Shown: positions 36,729-45,603, counted from the first letter of the stretch. The stretch: 64,000 nt of DNA from Nitromaritima sp964584125 (GCA_964584125.1 CAZOYP010000001.1:56763-120762); one strand, 5' to 3'. Numbers and translations are program-made. The notes: generated by a model from the letters alone, not told the origin.

Positions 36729-36803
36729 ATGGAAGGAATGACTGACGAAGATCTATGTATCCGATATTTGCATACTTATCATTTTAAAATAAGAGCTTCA
36801 TAA
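36729..36803 (+). CDS. Possible 24-residue small protein
   Basis: ATG at 36729 is preceded by a purine-rich stretch (AGAAAGAAGAA) and opens 24 codons (MEGMTDEDLCIRYLHTYHF...). It lies between two minus-strand genes in otherwise empty DNA. Composition is protein-like rather than AT-driven, but nothing else supports it. It could be the end of a decayed gene. Confidence 0.25.
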   Translation: MEGMTDEDLCIRYLHTYHFKIRAS

Positions 36804-36811
36804 AAAATCTC

Positions 36812-37072
36812 TTAATTAACAAGATTTTTGCCATCTACTTTTCTTGGAATTTCAAGACTTGATTCCCTAGATGAGTCTATTTTTTTAAACTCTTCCCAGT
36901 CATCACGAAAAAAATTAAACCCTACAAAATTAATTGCCTGCATAATTTCAAGGTCTGAAAACTTTCCTTCTCCATCATCAACATCTCTAATAGAATCTTC
37001 GATTGATTCGCATAATTTTGCAAACCTCTCATCATCGGACATCATTGAATCTTTCATGAAATTAAATGGCAT
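36812..37072 (-). CDS. Small acidic hypothetical protein
   Basis: 86 residues, not recognised. Acidic and helical (SDDERFAKLCESIEDSIRD), then SDLEIMQAINFVGFNFFRDDWEEF. No signal peptide, membrane segment or cysteine motif. It follows the aldolase pair on the minus strand 36 bases after eda starts its end, so it may be co-transcribed with it. Function unknown. Confidence 0.5.
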   Translation of the reverse strand: MPFNFMKDSMMSDDERFAKLCESIEDSIRDVDDGEGKFSDLEIMQAINFVGFNFFRDDWEEFKKIDSSRESSLEIPRKVDGKNLVN

Positions 37073-37108
37073 ATTAAGTCCTAAAAATTAATATCATCAA
37101 AAAATATA

Positions 37109-37774
37109 CTAATATATAGATTGAAATTTTTTTACAGTTGAAACAAGATCAGAAATATCAGCTTCAATAGATTCAAACTCTTTATTTTTCATTCGAGAAA
37201 CAGTAAATATAGATCCTCCAATTGCTATTGCAGATGCACCTGATCTAAGATACTCAACTGCATTAGTTACATTTATACCACCAACAGCCATCAATTGAAA
37301 CTTTTCAAATGGTCCTTGAATAGTATTAAAATAATTCGGACCCATTTGAGAGGCTGGAAAAACTTTTATCATCGTGGCTCCACTACACCATGCCTTTTCA
37401 ATTTCTGTTGGAGTAAGAGCACCAGGAAAATAAGCTAACCTCTTTTTAATACAATAAGCTGCTATATCAATACTTAGTGTTGGTGACACAAAAAACTTGG
37501 CACCAGCATTTTCCGCCTCTTTTAAATCTTTTAAGGAAAGAACTGTTCCCGCGCCAACACAGAGCTCATCTGAAAATTGTTGAGATGCTAGATCAATCAG
37601 AGACAGTGCGTTTTCTGTATTAAGAGTCAATTCAACATATTTAAGGCCACCAGAAACACAAGAATCCAGTACTCCATGAACTGAATCTTGAGTCGCACCA
37701 CGAATAATTCCTAGAACTGGGTTCTCTTGAAATTGATTTAAGTTGAAAGCTAATTTTTTCACCAAATGCTTCAA
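37109..37774 (-). CDS. KDPG/KHG aldolase-type enzyme
   Basis: 221 residues, class I aldolase of the Eda family. The Schiff-base lysine is in TMIKVFPASQMGP, the catalytic Glu in KYVELTLNTE, and GAGTVLSL and VAVGGI-like VGGINVTNA bind phosphate. Family members split 2-keto-3-deoxy-6-phosphogluconate or 4-hydroxy-2-oxoglutarate to pyruvate plus an aldehyde. No edd or glucose dehydrogenase gene adjoins. It overlaps the upstream DRE-TIM gene by 4 bases, so the two act in one pathway, probably on an unusual sugar acid or 2-oxo acid. Confidence 0.8.
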   Translation of the reverse strand: MKHLVKKLAFNLNQFQENPVLGIIRGATQDSVHGVLDSCVSGGLKYVELTLNTENALSLIDLASQQFSDELCVGAGTVLSLKDLKEAENAGAKFFVSPTLSIDIAAYCIKKRLAYFPGALTPTEIEKAWCSGATMIKVFPASQMGPNYFNTIQGPFEKFQLMAVGGINVTNAVEYLRSGASAIAIGGSIFTVSRMKNKEFESIEADISDLVSTVKKFQSIY

Positions 37775-38721
37775 GCACTGTCGCTTTGAGCAAGGCTATC
37801 AAAAAAACCTAGGTAATCATCTTTATTGTCTGATTTTCTAAGTTTCATGCCTGCCCTTGGATGCAAATCAAGAATCCCCGTAATCATATATGGAATTGTG
37901 TAACCCCATTCAATTTCATCTTTCAATTTCACAAAATGACTCTCAAGAATTTCCAAGATCGGCCGCAAATCATATTTAGGATTTTTAAGAAATCCAAGCA
38001 GTAACTCCAAGGGACAGTTACCTGCAGCCCGGCCAATACCAAAAATAGTTCCATCTAAAAAGTTTACATTTTGTATAATTGCTTCAATCGTATTAGCAAA
38101 AGCCAATTGCTGATTATTGTGTGCGTGTATACCTATTTCTTTGGTGGGCATTAGCGACTTATATTTTTTTGCTAAATGTGAAATCTGTTCAGAATAAAGA
38201 GCACCAAAACTATCCACAAGATACAACGCATCTACATTTGACTCTTTTTCTACTTGCATTAACGCCTCATCTAATTCTAGTTCTCTTGCGTGAGATACGG
38301 CCATCAGGTTTATTGTCACCTCATAACCCTTTCCTTGTATCTGGTTTGCTAAGTCAATCGCTTTATCAATATCTTTTACATAACTAGCCACGCGCATCAT
38401 ATTAATCAAGCTTTCACTCTTCTGAGGTATTGTGGAAGGATCTACTCGGCCAATATCAACCATTACAGAAATTTTACTTTTAACTTGTTCTCCATTAATA
38501 ACCTTTTCAATATCCTTTTCACTACAAAATTTCATCGATCCATATTCACTTCTCGAAAATTGACTTTCGTCAGCTTTATAGCCAAGTTCTATATAATCAA
38601 CTCCCGAACTATTAACGGACTTAAAAACAGCAGAGAGAAAATCATCAGTAAATAAGTGATTATTCATAAGACCACCGTCTCGAATGGTACAGTCTAAAAC
38701 CTTGATTTCTTTACGATACAT
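37771..38721 (-). CDS. DRE-TIM aldolase (4-hydroxy-2-oxovalerate aldolase-like)
   Basis: 316 residues from the ATG at 38721, chosen over an ATG at 38751 because AGAGGA precedes it by 5 bases. The DRE-TIM signature VLDCTIRDGG is at residues 8-17 and the metal-binding HAHNNQQLAFAN near residue 200. It resembles HOA aldolase and HMG-CoA lyase-like proteins that accompany sugar and polysaccharide loci. No acylating aldehyde dehydrogenase follows, as would be usual for meta-cleavage aldolases. Coupled to an Eda-type aldolase. Confidence 0.75.
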   Translation of the reverse strand: MYRKEIKVLDCTIRDGGLMNNHLFTDDFLSAVFKSVNSSGVDYIELGYKADESQFSRSEYGSMKFCSEKDIEKVINGEQVKSKISVMVDIGRVDPSTIPQKSESLINMMRVASYVKDIDKAIDLANQIQGKGYEVTINLMAVSHARELELDEALMQVEKESNVDALYLVDSFGALYSEQISHLAKKYKSLMPTKEIGIHAHNNQQLAFANTIEAIIQNVNFLDGTIFGIGRAAGNCPLELLLGFLKNPKYDLRPILEILESHFVKLKDEIEWGYTIPYMITGILDLHPRAGMKLRKSDNKDDYLGFFDSLAQSDSA

Positions 38722-38953
38722 ACAAATCCTCTGGAAAAAGCAATTTCTCAAACCAAACTATATGGCATTAAAAAAATATACAATGTTTTTGTAAGTATTA
38801 TATTTTGAAGACCCAATAAGGTCAATCTTTAATTAAAATCAATGATTTACTATATTAAAATTATCACATGATTTCAAATTGGAAGAGTTTGATTAGGTAT
38901 TATATACTCAGTCCCTCAAGAAACCTTTCAACTATTACTTTTTAGTTAAACTT

Positions 38954-39376
38954 ATGAATTTTTGGCTTGTTAAACAAGAACCATCGCAATATAGCTGGGA
39001 TCAGTTTCTTCTAGATAAAGAAACATACTGGGATGGAGTACGTAATTATCAAGCCCGCAACAATCTCAAAAAAATGAAAAAAGGTGATCTTGTATTTTTC
39101 TACCACAGTGTAATAGGAAAGGAAATTAAGGGAGTGGCAAAAGTTTCCAAAGAATATTTTACTGACCCAACATCAGATAACTCGGACTGGGTGGTTGTTA
39201 ACCTAAAACCATACAAATCATTAGCATTAAGCGTTACCCTCAATGATATTAAAAGCGAACAAAAATTAAGTGATATTGCTCTAATTAAACAGTCTCGACT
39301 ATCTGTTATGCCGCTCACTAAAAATGAGTTTAAGATTATTCTAAAAATGGGCAGAACAAAAATAAACGGCCTATAA
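38954..39376 (+). CDS. EVE-domain protein
   Basis: 140 residues, an EVE domain throughout: FWLVKQEPSQYSWDQF at the start, WDGVRNYQARNNLKKM, GDLVFFYHS and KGVAKVSKEYFTD. EVE domains are PUA-like and read modified bases in DNA or RNA. Here it is a stand-alone protein. The ATG has no visible Shine-Dalgarno. It is followed 5 bases later by an exported protein gene in the same direction. Confidence 0.88.
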   Translation: MNFWLVKQEPSQYSWDQFLLDKETYWDGVRNYQARNNLKKMKKGDLVFFYHSVIGKEIKGVAKVSKEYFTDPTSDNSDWVVVNLKPYKSLALSVTLNDIKSEQKLSDIALIKQSRLSVMPLTKNEFKIILKMGRTKINGL

Positions 39377-39381
39377 TTAAA

Positions 39382-40068
39382 ATGCACCGTAACAAATGTC
39401 AAACTCTAAAAATTAAATATTATTACATCTTTTCGCAATGCATTCTTATCACATCATTTGCTTTGCCCGCATTTGCAAATCCACCTTGTGATGAATTAAT
39501 TACCCCACTTCTTAAAAGTACTAACAAAATAGAATTAAATGGCGGTCTTTGGGAATACTTCGAAAAAGACCCCTTTTTACAAAAATATTCTGCAGAAGCT
39601 ATACAACTTGAATCACGCATTAACAAGGTGTTTTTCGCCCTTAATTATCTATGTGAAACAAAAGATGGCATCCCCTTTAATGATTTAGCAACATATCTCT
39701 CACAAAGCATTTCCGAAAAAGGGGAAACTGCCTTTAAGGCAGAACTTATTACTTTGGGTAAAACTACTCAACAAATTAAAAACTGGTTTGACTTTTTTAA
39801 GTATGCACAAAAACATAGGTTTCGTACTCTTGACTCATCCTTAATCCGATCAACCATCAACAGATTTATCCCATTAATAAAGAATTACACCTCTTTGACA
39901 ATGAAAATCGAACATGCAAAATCATCAGAAAATTTATATGCAAAGACGCGCACTCTAAGAAAGCGAATAGATGCCTTTCTTTCTAGTGATCCATATATAA
40001 CTAAAGCTTTAGATGAAATCTCGCACGTGCCCTACTGGGATATTAATGAAAGTACTGGTGGATCCTGA
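39382..40068 (+). CDS. Exported helical protein of unknown function
   Basis: 228 residues, not recognised. A basic start and a hydrophobic segment (YIFSQCILITSFALPAFA) form a signal peptide with cleavage near residue 32. The mature part is alpha-helical with two cysteines early (NPPCDELI and LNYLCETK) that could pair. TLRKRIDAF and SDPYITKALDEI close the chain. It starts 5 bases after the EVE gene, which suggests one transcript, though an EVE partner in the envelope would be odd. Confidence 0.55.
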   Translation: MHRNKCQTLKIKYYYIFSQCILITSFALPAFANPPCDELITPLLKSTNKIELNGGLWEYFEKDPFLQKYSAEAIQLESRINKVFFALNYLCETKDGIPFNDLATYLSQSISEKGETAFKAELITLGKTTQQIKNWFDFFKYAQKHRFRTLDSSLIRSTINRFIPLIKNYTSLTMKIEHAKSSENLYAKTRTLRKRIDAFLSSDPYITKALDEISHVPYWDINESTGGS

Positions 40069-40114
40069 TTTAATTAAATCTACCCAACCAAAACAAAAAA
40101 AATGAAAGGACCTA

Positions 40115-40921
40115 ATGAAATTTTTTTTAATTATAGGTGGAACAGGAGTCATGGGAACATCCGCTATAAGAGCGATACGTGAGTATTTTGATAAAAATAT
40201 TCAAATTATTGCTAACTGGTACGGAAAAGAAATTCCTGGGTTTGAAGTCGAAGGCGCTGACTGTACAATTTTTGGAGACATAACTGACCAGAAATGTAGA
40301 GAAAAAATTAAGAAATACAATCATGGGAAGTTTGATTATATGTTTTATGCGACAGCTCTTGGAGAAGTTGGCATTCCAATAAAAGATGCTACCAAGGATC
40401 AAATTGATCGCTCAAACAAACTTTCGTTTGATCCAATTCCTCAACTTGAAGATGAACTAGATATAGGGACTACAGTAGCTTATTCGACATTTTATACGAT
40501 ACGACATCAACTTAGTACTTATGGAGCAATGGGATACTCAAAGGAGAGCATAGAGAAGTGGACCATCGACTCAGGAGGATCTTCAAAGCATGCTTGTATC
40601 CGTGCTGGACTTTTTGAGTCTGCTTCCTCGAGAGGAATAAAATTACTTCTTAGAAAAACCTCAAAAAACCTAGATAATTTAAAAGATCCTCTTCTAAGGT
40701 CATATTTCGAAAATACTCCTTCCAGTGAAGGAATTAAAAAGTTTGAAGCAGGTATTTTTACAGAAGAGAAAGAAGCTTTTGGAGATTGCCGGACCAACAA
40801 GGAAGATCTTTTTAGAGCGCATATTGAGCTATTCAAATCGGACAATCCAGTATTTATAAATGTTTGCGGAAAAAAGGTATGGCCAAGCGAGGCCCCTCTA
40901 TTACTTAAAGAATATATATAA
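40115..40921 (+). CDS. SDR-family reductase with enoyl-reductase-like active site
   Basis: 268 residues, Rossmann fold opening FLIIGGTGVMG (residues 4-14) for NAD(P). The active site reads YGAMGYSK: Tyr136, Met139 and Lys143 form Y-x2-M-x3-K, the spacing of FabI-type enoyl-ACP reductases rather than the Y-x3-K of classical SDRs. Preceding SAYSTFYTIR-like AYSTFYTIR supplies Ser. The rest is diverged from FabI. Substrate unknown; a fatty-acyl or polyketide-like enoyl group is possible. Preceded by GAAAGGACCTA before the ATG. Single gene. Confidence 0.6.
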   Translation: MKFFLIIGGTGVMGTSAIRAIREYFDKNIQIIANWYGKEIPGFEVEGADCTIFGDITDQKCREKIKKYNHGKFDYMFYATALGEVGIPIKDATKDQIDRSNKLSFDPIPQLEDELDIGTTVAYSTFYTIRHQLSTYGAMGYSKESIEKWTIDSGGSSKHACIRAGLFESASSRGIKLLLRKTSKNLDNLKDPLLRSYFENTPSSEGIKKFEAGIFTEEKEAFGDCRTNKEDLFRAHIELFKSDNPVFINVCGKKVWPSEAPLLLKEYI

Positions 40922-41083
40922 ATTTAGCTGAGTTTTTATAAATCCACACAAGTAGTGATCCCAAACCACAAGAATAAATTGATTTTATAGAAATTTAAGA
41001 TAATAATAATTAAAAATCAAATACATATTGCGCCCAGAAAAACAAACTAATAATTATTTTATTTTTTTCCAAAATTATCGGAT

Positions 41084-42874
41084 ATGAAAATTGCCTGCAC
41101 TCATTGCCAGACTGTATATCAAGTAGATATTTCTGAAGTAAACCCTGAGGGAATTGAGTTTAAATGTGCAAAGTGCGGCAATTTTTTTTTAATAACACCT
41201 AAAGATATCGACCAAGATAATCCAGGAATTCAAGACAATATGAAAGCTGAATCGACTCGCTATTCTGAAGATGATAATCTCAATTCACTCGTTTCAAGCG
41301 TTGTTGGTGACCTTAAAAATTATGGTAACAGGCTGAATAATCAGCTAAGCAAATTGTCAGATATTGGGATAGCTCTGTCAGGTGTTACAGATCTCACAGT
41401 TTTATTAGAAATGATTGTTGACCAGGCTAGGGAATTCACCAATGCAGATGCTGGAACTTTATATCTTATTGAAGATAATCAACTCCATTTTAAAATTGTT
41501 CAAAACAATAGCTTAGGGATAAGAATGGGAGGAACTTCAGGTAAGGATATTCCATTTCCTCCAGTTGAATTGAAAGAAAGTAACGTTTCTGCCTTTGTAG
41601 CAATCAAAGGGAATCCGGTAAATATCCCTGATGTCTACAAAACCGACCTCTTTGATTTCACAGGCCCAAAAAAATTTGATAAATCATCTGGTTATCGATC
41701 CCAGTCCATGCTCGTTGTACCAATGAGAAATCATGAAAATGATGTTATAGGCGTCCTTCAGCTCCTTAATGCCCAGAATAGCAAAACAAGCAAAGTGATT
41801 GCATTTTCTAAGGATTATGAAAATCTAACTGAATCTCTTGCTTCTCAAGCTGCGGTTGCTGTTACAAATGCACAACTAGTTAGCGAAATGTCAAAATTAT
41901 TTGATTCATTTGCAGAGGTGATGGCAACAGCAATAGACGAAAAATCTCCTGTTACAGGAGGTCATATTCGACGGGTCGCAAACATGACACTAACGTTTGC
42001 TGAAATTCTCACCGAGAATCAAGATCAATATAAAGACATTTCTTTTAATTCTGATCAGATGCATGAACTCAAAATAGCAGCTTGGATGCATGATATTGGT
42101 AAAGTAACAACACCGGTAGAAGTTGTAGAAAAGGCAAAAAAACTTCAAACCATTTTTGATCGCATTGAATACGTTGATTTACGCATTTGCTTCATCATGG
42201 AACAATTAGAAAAAAGTTTTCTAAATGAAAAGATAAAAGAATTACAAAATGGAGCCGATATTGCAAAAATATCAGCCTTAGAAGATCAACAGCAAATAAA
42301 AAATCAAGAATTGATGGAGATACGAGACTTTATTAAACAATGTAACAATCCTGGTGAATTCCTTGAAGACGAAAAGATATCACGTTTAGAGGAAATTTCT
42401 AAGATGACCTGGATAGATTTTGATGGTAATGAACAAGCATTTCTCAATGACGATGAAGTACTAAACCTATCCATAAGAAGAGGAAGTATAACTGAATCTG
42501 AAAGAAAAAAAATGCAAAATCATGCTGCAGTAACTTTAAAAATGCTCCAAAAAATCCCTTTCACCAAAAAGTTGAAAAATATACCTCTTTATGCGGGAGC
42601 TCATCACGAATTCATTAATGGCGGCGGTTACCCTTTGGGCTTAAAGGGAGAAGAAATACCATTTGAAGGGAAAATAATGTGTGTAACAGACATAGCAGAA
42701 GCCCTCACTGCGAGTGATAGACCTTATAAAAAAGCAATGCCGCTAGAAGTCGTTTACCGGATTCTTCGAGAAATGGCCGATAAAGGAGAGTTAGATAAAG
42801 AACTAGTTGAGTTTTTTATTTCAGAAGAAGTTTTTAGTAAATATAAAGAAAAACACGAATTAAACGGAAATTAA
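41084..42874 (+). CDS. HD-GYP domain response protein with zinc ribbon and GAF
   Basis: 596 residues. A zinc ribbon of the MJ0042 type (CTHCQTVYQVDIS, then KCAKCGNFF, residues 4-36) is followed by a GAF domain (about 100-260, DAGTLYLIEDNQ and SQSMLVVPMRNHE). An HD-GYP domain closes the chain: MHDIGKVTTP, HHEFINGGGYP, DIAEALTASDRPYKKA. Catalytic HD and GYP motifs are intact, so it should degrade cyclic di-GMP. An insert with long helices lies between HD and GYP. The GAF domain may bind a ligand. It has no receiver domain. Confidence 0.88.
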   Translation: MKIACTHCQTVYQVDISEVNPEGIEFKCAKCGNFFLITPKDIDQDNPGIQDNMKAESTRYSEDDNLNSLVSSVVGDLKNYGNRLNNQLSKLSDIGIALSGVTDLTVLLEMIVDQAREFTNADAGTLYLIEDNQLHFKIVQNNSLGIRMGGTSGKDIPFPPVELKESNVSAFVAIKGNPVNIPDVYKTDLFDFTGPKKFDKSSGYRSQSMLVVPMRNHENDVIGVLQLLNAQNSKTSKVIAFSKDYENLTESLASQAAVAVTNAQLVSEMSKLFDSFAEVMATAIDEKSPVTGGHIRRVANMTLTFAEILTENQDQYKDISFNSDQMHELKIAAWMHDIGKVTTPVEVVEKAKKLQTIFDRIEYVDLRICFIMEQLEKSFLNEKIKELQNGADIAKISALEDQQQIKNQELMEIRDFIKQCNNPGEFLEDEKISRLEEISKMTWIDFDGNEQAFLNDDEVLNLSIRRGSITESERKKMQNHAAVTLKMLQKIPFTKKLKNIPLYAGAHHEFINGGGYPLGLKGEEIPFEGKIMCVTDIAEALTASDRPYKKAMPLEVVYRILREMADKGELDKELVEFFISEEVFSKYKEKHELNGN

Positions 42875-42990
42875 AGCTGAAATCAAGTAAGAAGAATACA
42901 TACACCTAAAGAGCTAATTAAAATTGTAATAAACTCGCAAAAACCCATCCAAGCAATTTCTTAAATCAAGACTATTAGATCCCTGTAATG

Positions 42991-43233
42991 TTATTTTTTC
43001 TTAGGTTTATAAGGGCCTGTTCTTAAAAAATTATCATTCATTTTAAGGTGTTCATCTATTGTGATATCCTCTTCAACTCCTTTACTTTTAGGGTCGTCAC
43101 TAAATTTTTTAAATGCACGAGTTTTCAATTTGCCAGACATTAAAGTCGATCGCCTTGTACGAACCTTAACTTTTTTTGGCTTAAGACTTTCTTTATATTT
43201 CTTTTTATCGTCATGAGATATATTTAAAACCAT
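42991..43233 (-). CDS. Small basic hypothetical protein
   Basis: 80 residues, lysine- and arginine-rich (KPKKVKVRTRRSTLMSGK near residue 18; PKKK at the end), with a short acidic stretch between (GVEEDITIDEH). Such composition suggests nucleic-acid binding. No family recognised. Its 3' end faces the HD-GYP gene. Confidence 0.45.
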   Translation of the reverse strand: MVLNISHDDKKKYKESLKPKKVKVRTRRSTLMSGKLKTRAFKKFSDDPKSKGVEEDITIDEHLKMNDNFLRTGPYKPKKK

Positions 43234-43364
43234 AGCATCATAAATTTGAGATATTAAATAATAACAAGTAAATAAATTGGCTCATTAAAAATCAACTTAT
43301 CACATAGTTTTATGCACATATCTAGCATAGCAAATTATGCCTATTAAAAAAATAAAACATTTAG

Positions 43365-43610
43365 TCCAGACTCCCTATAAGTCAACCTCAATTAATTAGA
43401 GAGGTTAATGATATTAATCGCTTTGAATTAGCCCGCTTACTCCATCAATTATCACCTAGAGGAAAAATTCATGTTTTTAATCTATAGAATTCAAATTCAA
43501 AAAGCCAAGAATTTCTTTATGAAACATATTTAGACAGTCGGATGGAAAATGTTTTTTAGGGATTGTCACCTATCTACCAACAACCTCATATATTTTACTC
43601 AACACTATAA
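43365..43610 (+). pseudogene. Decayed MgtE N-domain-like fragment
   Basis: One frame reads NRFELARLLHQLSPRGK, a TAG at 43485, then SQEFLYETYLDSRMENVF, a TAG at 43557, then GLSPIYQ and TAA at 43608. The order and spacing follow the helical-repeat N domain of MgtE magnesium transporters (AELLE.L.PEER..., EVL.ELD.E.R). There is no start codon, the transporter part is missing, and the flanks (43234-43364) hold nothing. I read it as a remnant. Confidence 0.45.
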
Positions 43611-43616
43611 ACTTTA

Positions 43617-43868
43617 TTACCCATCGGCACTTTCAGATATTGTAATCGACATTAATGGAGCATCAACTTCAACATACTCACCTTCAGAAACATAGTATTC
43701 TTTTACTCTCCCGTTTACTTCAGAAAGCAAAGTAAAATAGCCTTCTGAAATTATTTCACATACAGCCATCCCTTTAATTACTTTGTCACCAGGGTTAACT
43801 AGAAACTTATCCACTTTGCCCGAAGTCATTGTTGGATACATGGATGACATTAGAATATAATCTTCCAT
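43617..43868 (-). CDS. Stand-alone lipoyl-like domain lacking its lysine
   Basis: 83 residues. It follows the E2-type lipoyl domain: MSSMYPTMTSGKVDKFLVNPGD is close to the E2 pattern around SPTMTEG, and NGRVKEYYVSEGEYV is the second strand set. In a true lipoyl or biotinyl domain the modified Lys sits in the hairpin ETDKA; here the aligned stretch is IISEGYFT, with Glu42/Gly43 where the Lys should be. It therefore cannot carry a lipoyl group at that site. No dehydrogenase genes adjoin. It may be a structural or binding domain. Confidence 0.65.
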   Translation of the reverse strand: MEDYILMSSMYPTMTSGKVDKFLVNPGDKVIKGMAVCEIISEGYFTLLSEVNGRVKEYYVSEGEYVEVDAPLMSITISESADG

Positions 43869-43998
43869 TTATGCGCCTTTCTGAAGAAATAACAAAAATT
43901 AATTATCTGCCTCTGTAATCCTTTAAAATGTATAATAAAACTTATAAGTTAAAAGCACTAAATAACTAAGTAATAACATTTTAAAAAAAAAGTAACAT

Positions 43999-44226
43999 AT
44001 GAAACTAAATGTTGGAGATGTGCTATTTGAATCAATGTCAAAAAATATAGGAGCAATTACCAAAATTTTTGACCACCCAGACGGGAAAATAATAAAAATT
44101 CGATGGCGAATGGAGGGACATCTCCCGCATGACACAGAGCACTCGTACAAAAAAGTACTTCGTTGTGTAAAGAATGGTGAGTATGAGCTAACACCTAAAT
44201 TTCCCACAAATAGAAAAATTAAGTAA
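43999..44226 (+). CDS. Small hypothetical protein, beta-rich
   Basis: 75 residues, not recognised. MKLNVGDVLFESMSKN, AITKIFDHPDGKIIKIRW and HSYKKVLRCVKNG suggest a compact beta-barrel-like chain. No signal peptide. A single gene between minus-strand genes; AT-rich upstream region with no clear promoter. Real-gene status rests on its protein-like composition. Confidence 0.5.
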   Translation: MKLNVGDVLFESMSKNIGAITKIFDHPDGKIIKIRWRMEGHLPHDTEHSYKKVLRCVKNGEYELTPKFPTNRKIK

Positions 44227-44250
44227 AAAAATTAATATATAATCCCTCCA

Positions 44251-44535
44251 TTATTGTTTATAAACAGTATGAGAAGGACGACCAGCTAATATGCTTTCCT
44301 TCCCCCAGTTTGTAACTTGTTTGAATTTATCAGATTGACAAAAGTCATTGAATGCACTTTCAGACCCCCACTCTGATGCAATTAAGTACGATTGACCTTC
44401 CGTCACATTCTTATACAAAAAAGATTTCTCATGACCATCTATGCCATTCATTGAATCAATAACCCCTAAACAAGCCTTCTCGAAAGTTTCTTCTTTCCCA
44501 GGTAAAACTTTATAATTCATTCCAATAGTAACCAT
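44251..44535 (-). CDS. ABM (antibiotic biosynthesis monooxygenase) domain protein
   Basis: 94 residues, one ferredoxin-like ABM domain: TIGMNYKVLPGKEETFE, GHEKSFLYKNV, SYLIASEWGSESAFNDFC. Relatives include small haem-degrading and quinol monooxygenases that work as dimers. A TTGAGGA Shine-Dalgarno precedes the ATG. It follows the radical SAM gene on the minus strand in the opposite order of transcription, ending the run. Substrate unknown. Confidence 0.75.
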   Translation of the reverse strand: MVTIGMNYKVLPGKEETFEKACLGVIDSMNGIDGHEKSFLYKNVTEGQSYLIASEWGSESAFNDFCQSDKFKQVTNWGKESILAGRPSHTVYKQ

Positions 44536-44565
44536 TCTAAATCCTCAATATATTATGTTATGTTA

Positions 44566-45582
44566 TTAAGTAACTAACTCTATTTCCCTGCAAAGCTCTT
44601 CACCTGCAAGAATCACTTCCTTAAAACCAAAACGAGCCTTAATATAATGAATGTTCTCGCGCTTATTTCCGGTATAAACAGAAAGTAATTTTTTTGGAAC
44701 TCTAAATAAAATCTTTTTAGGTATTTGTGTCAAAGCAATAATTTTTTCAACCATTAAATCAAGACACAATTGGCTATCAACAAGGTAGCGTAAGGAAGGG
44801 TGAAATGGACCAGCTACCAGATTTTCTTCTAAAGACTTATCAGGCTGAACCCCAACCCTAATAACAGGAATGTTGTATTGCTTAAATAATTTAATTGCAC
44901 GTTTTAATGCTTTTAGAGTTCTTTCCATAGACCAAGGTATATATAAACCTTTTTTATACATTGAAAACAAGGCGGTATGACGCAAAACTAAAGTGGGATA
45001 CAAGCGTACAAAATCAGGTTTCATATTGATAACATCTCTTACTGACTTTTGGAAAAGGCTCTCATTATCTCCGGGAAGGCCAAGCATTAATTGGATACCT
45101 AACAAAAAATGTCGTTTTTTAATTAAGTCAATTGATTTAATTATATCTACTTTAGAACATGGTCTTCCAGATTTTTCAAGAACGTGTTCACTGGTTGATT
45201 GAACGCCCAACTCAACGGTTTTTACACCATTTACTTTTATTAAATCAAGTCGATCTGAGTCTATAAACAAAGGGTGTGTTGACAAACGAATGGAGTCCAC
45301 TCGACCGTTGTTAAGAAATGGCCTTAGCACTGAAAAAAGTATTTTTTGCCTTTCTTTAGGTAACCCGGTAAAGCTTCCTCCGTAAAAGGCAACTTCACAT
45401 TTTGTAGTGCGGCTTGCATTTAAATCTGGACCAAGATAGATTTTTAAAGCTTCTAAAATATGCGTTTTATCTGCCTTGTATCGAGTGCCAGTGATATCAA
45501 CTTGACTACAAAAAACACAACGGTAAGGACACCCTTCATGCGGGATAAAAATTGGAACAATCAGTTTTTTCTTTTTCCTCAT
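44566..45582 (-). CDS. Radical SAM protein, Elp3-like, next to rnc
   Basis: 338 residues. The [4Fe-4S] ligands C-x3-C-x2-C are in EGCPYRCVFCS near residue 18, and AFYGGSFTGLP, ELGVQSTSEHVL and LMLGLPGD follow the Elp3/HemN-like radical SAM core. A homologous gene commonly sits beside rnc in other lineages. The C-terminal acetyltransferase domain of true Elp3 is absent. Function not established; a tRNA or rRNA modification is a guess. It lies 21 bases after rnc. Confidence 0.85.
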   Translation of the reverse strand: MRKKKKLIVPIFIPHEGCPYRCVFCSQVDITGTRYKADKTHILEALKIYLGPDLNASRTTKCEVAFYGGSFTGLPKERQKILFSVLRPFLNNGRVDSIRLSTHPLFIDSDRLDLIKVNGVKTVELGVQSTSEHVLEKSGRPCSKVDIIKSIDLIKKRHFLLGIQLMLGLPGDNESLFQKSVRDVINMKPDFVRLYPTLVLRHTALFSMYKKGLYIPWSMERTLKALKRAIKLFKQYNIPVIRVGVQPDKSLEENLVAGPFHPSLRYLVDSQLCLDLMVEKIIALTQIPKKILFRVPKKLLSVYTGNKRENIHYIKARFGFKEVILAGEELCREIELVT

Positions 45583-45603
45583 ATTTAAAAAGCAAATCCT
45601 TCT

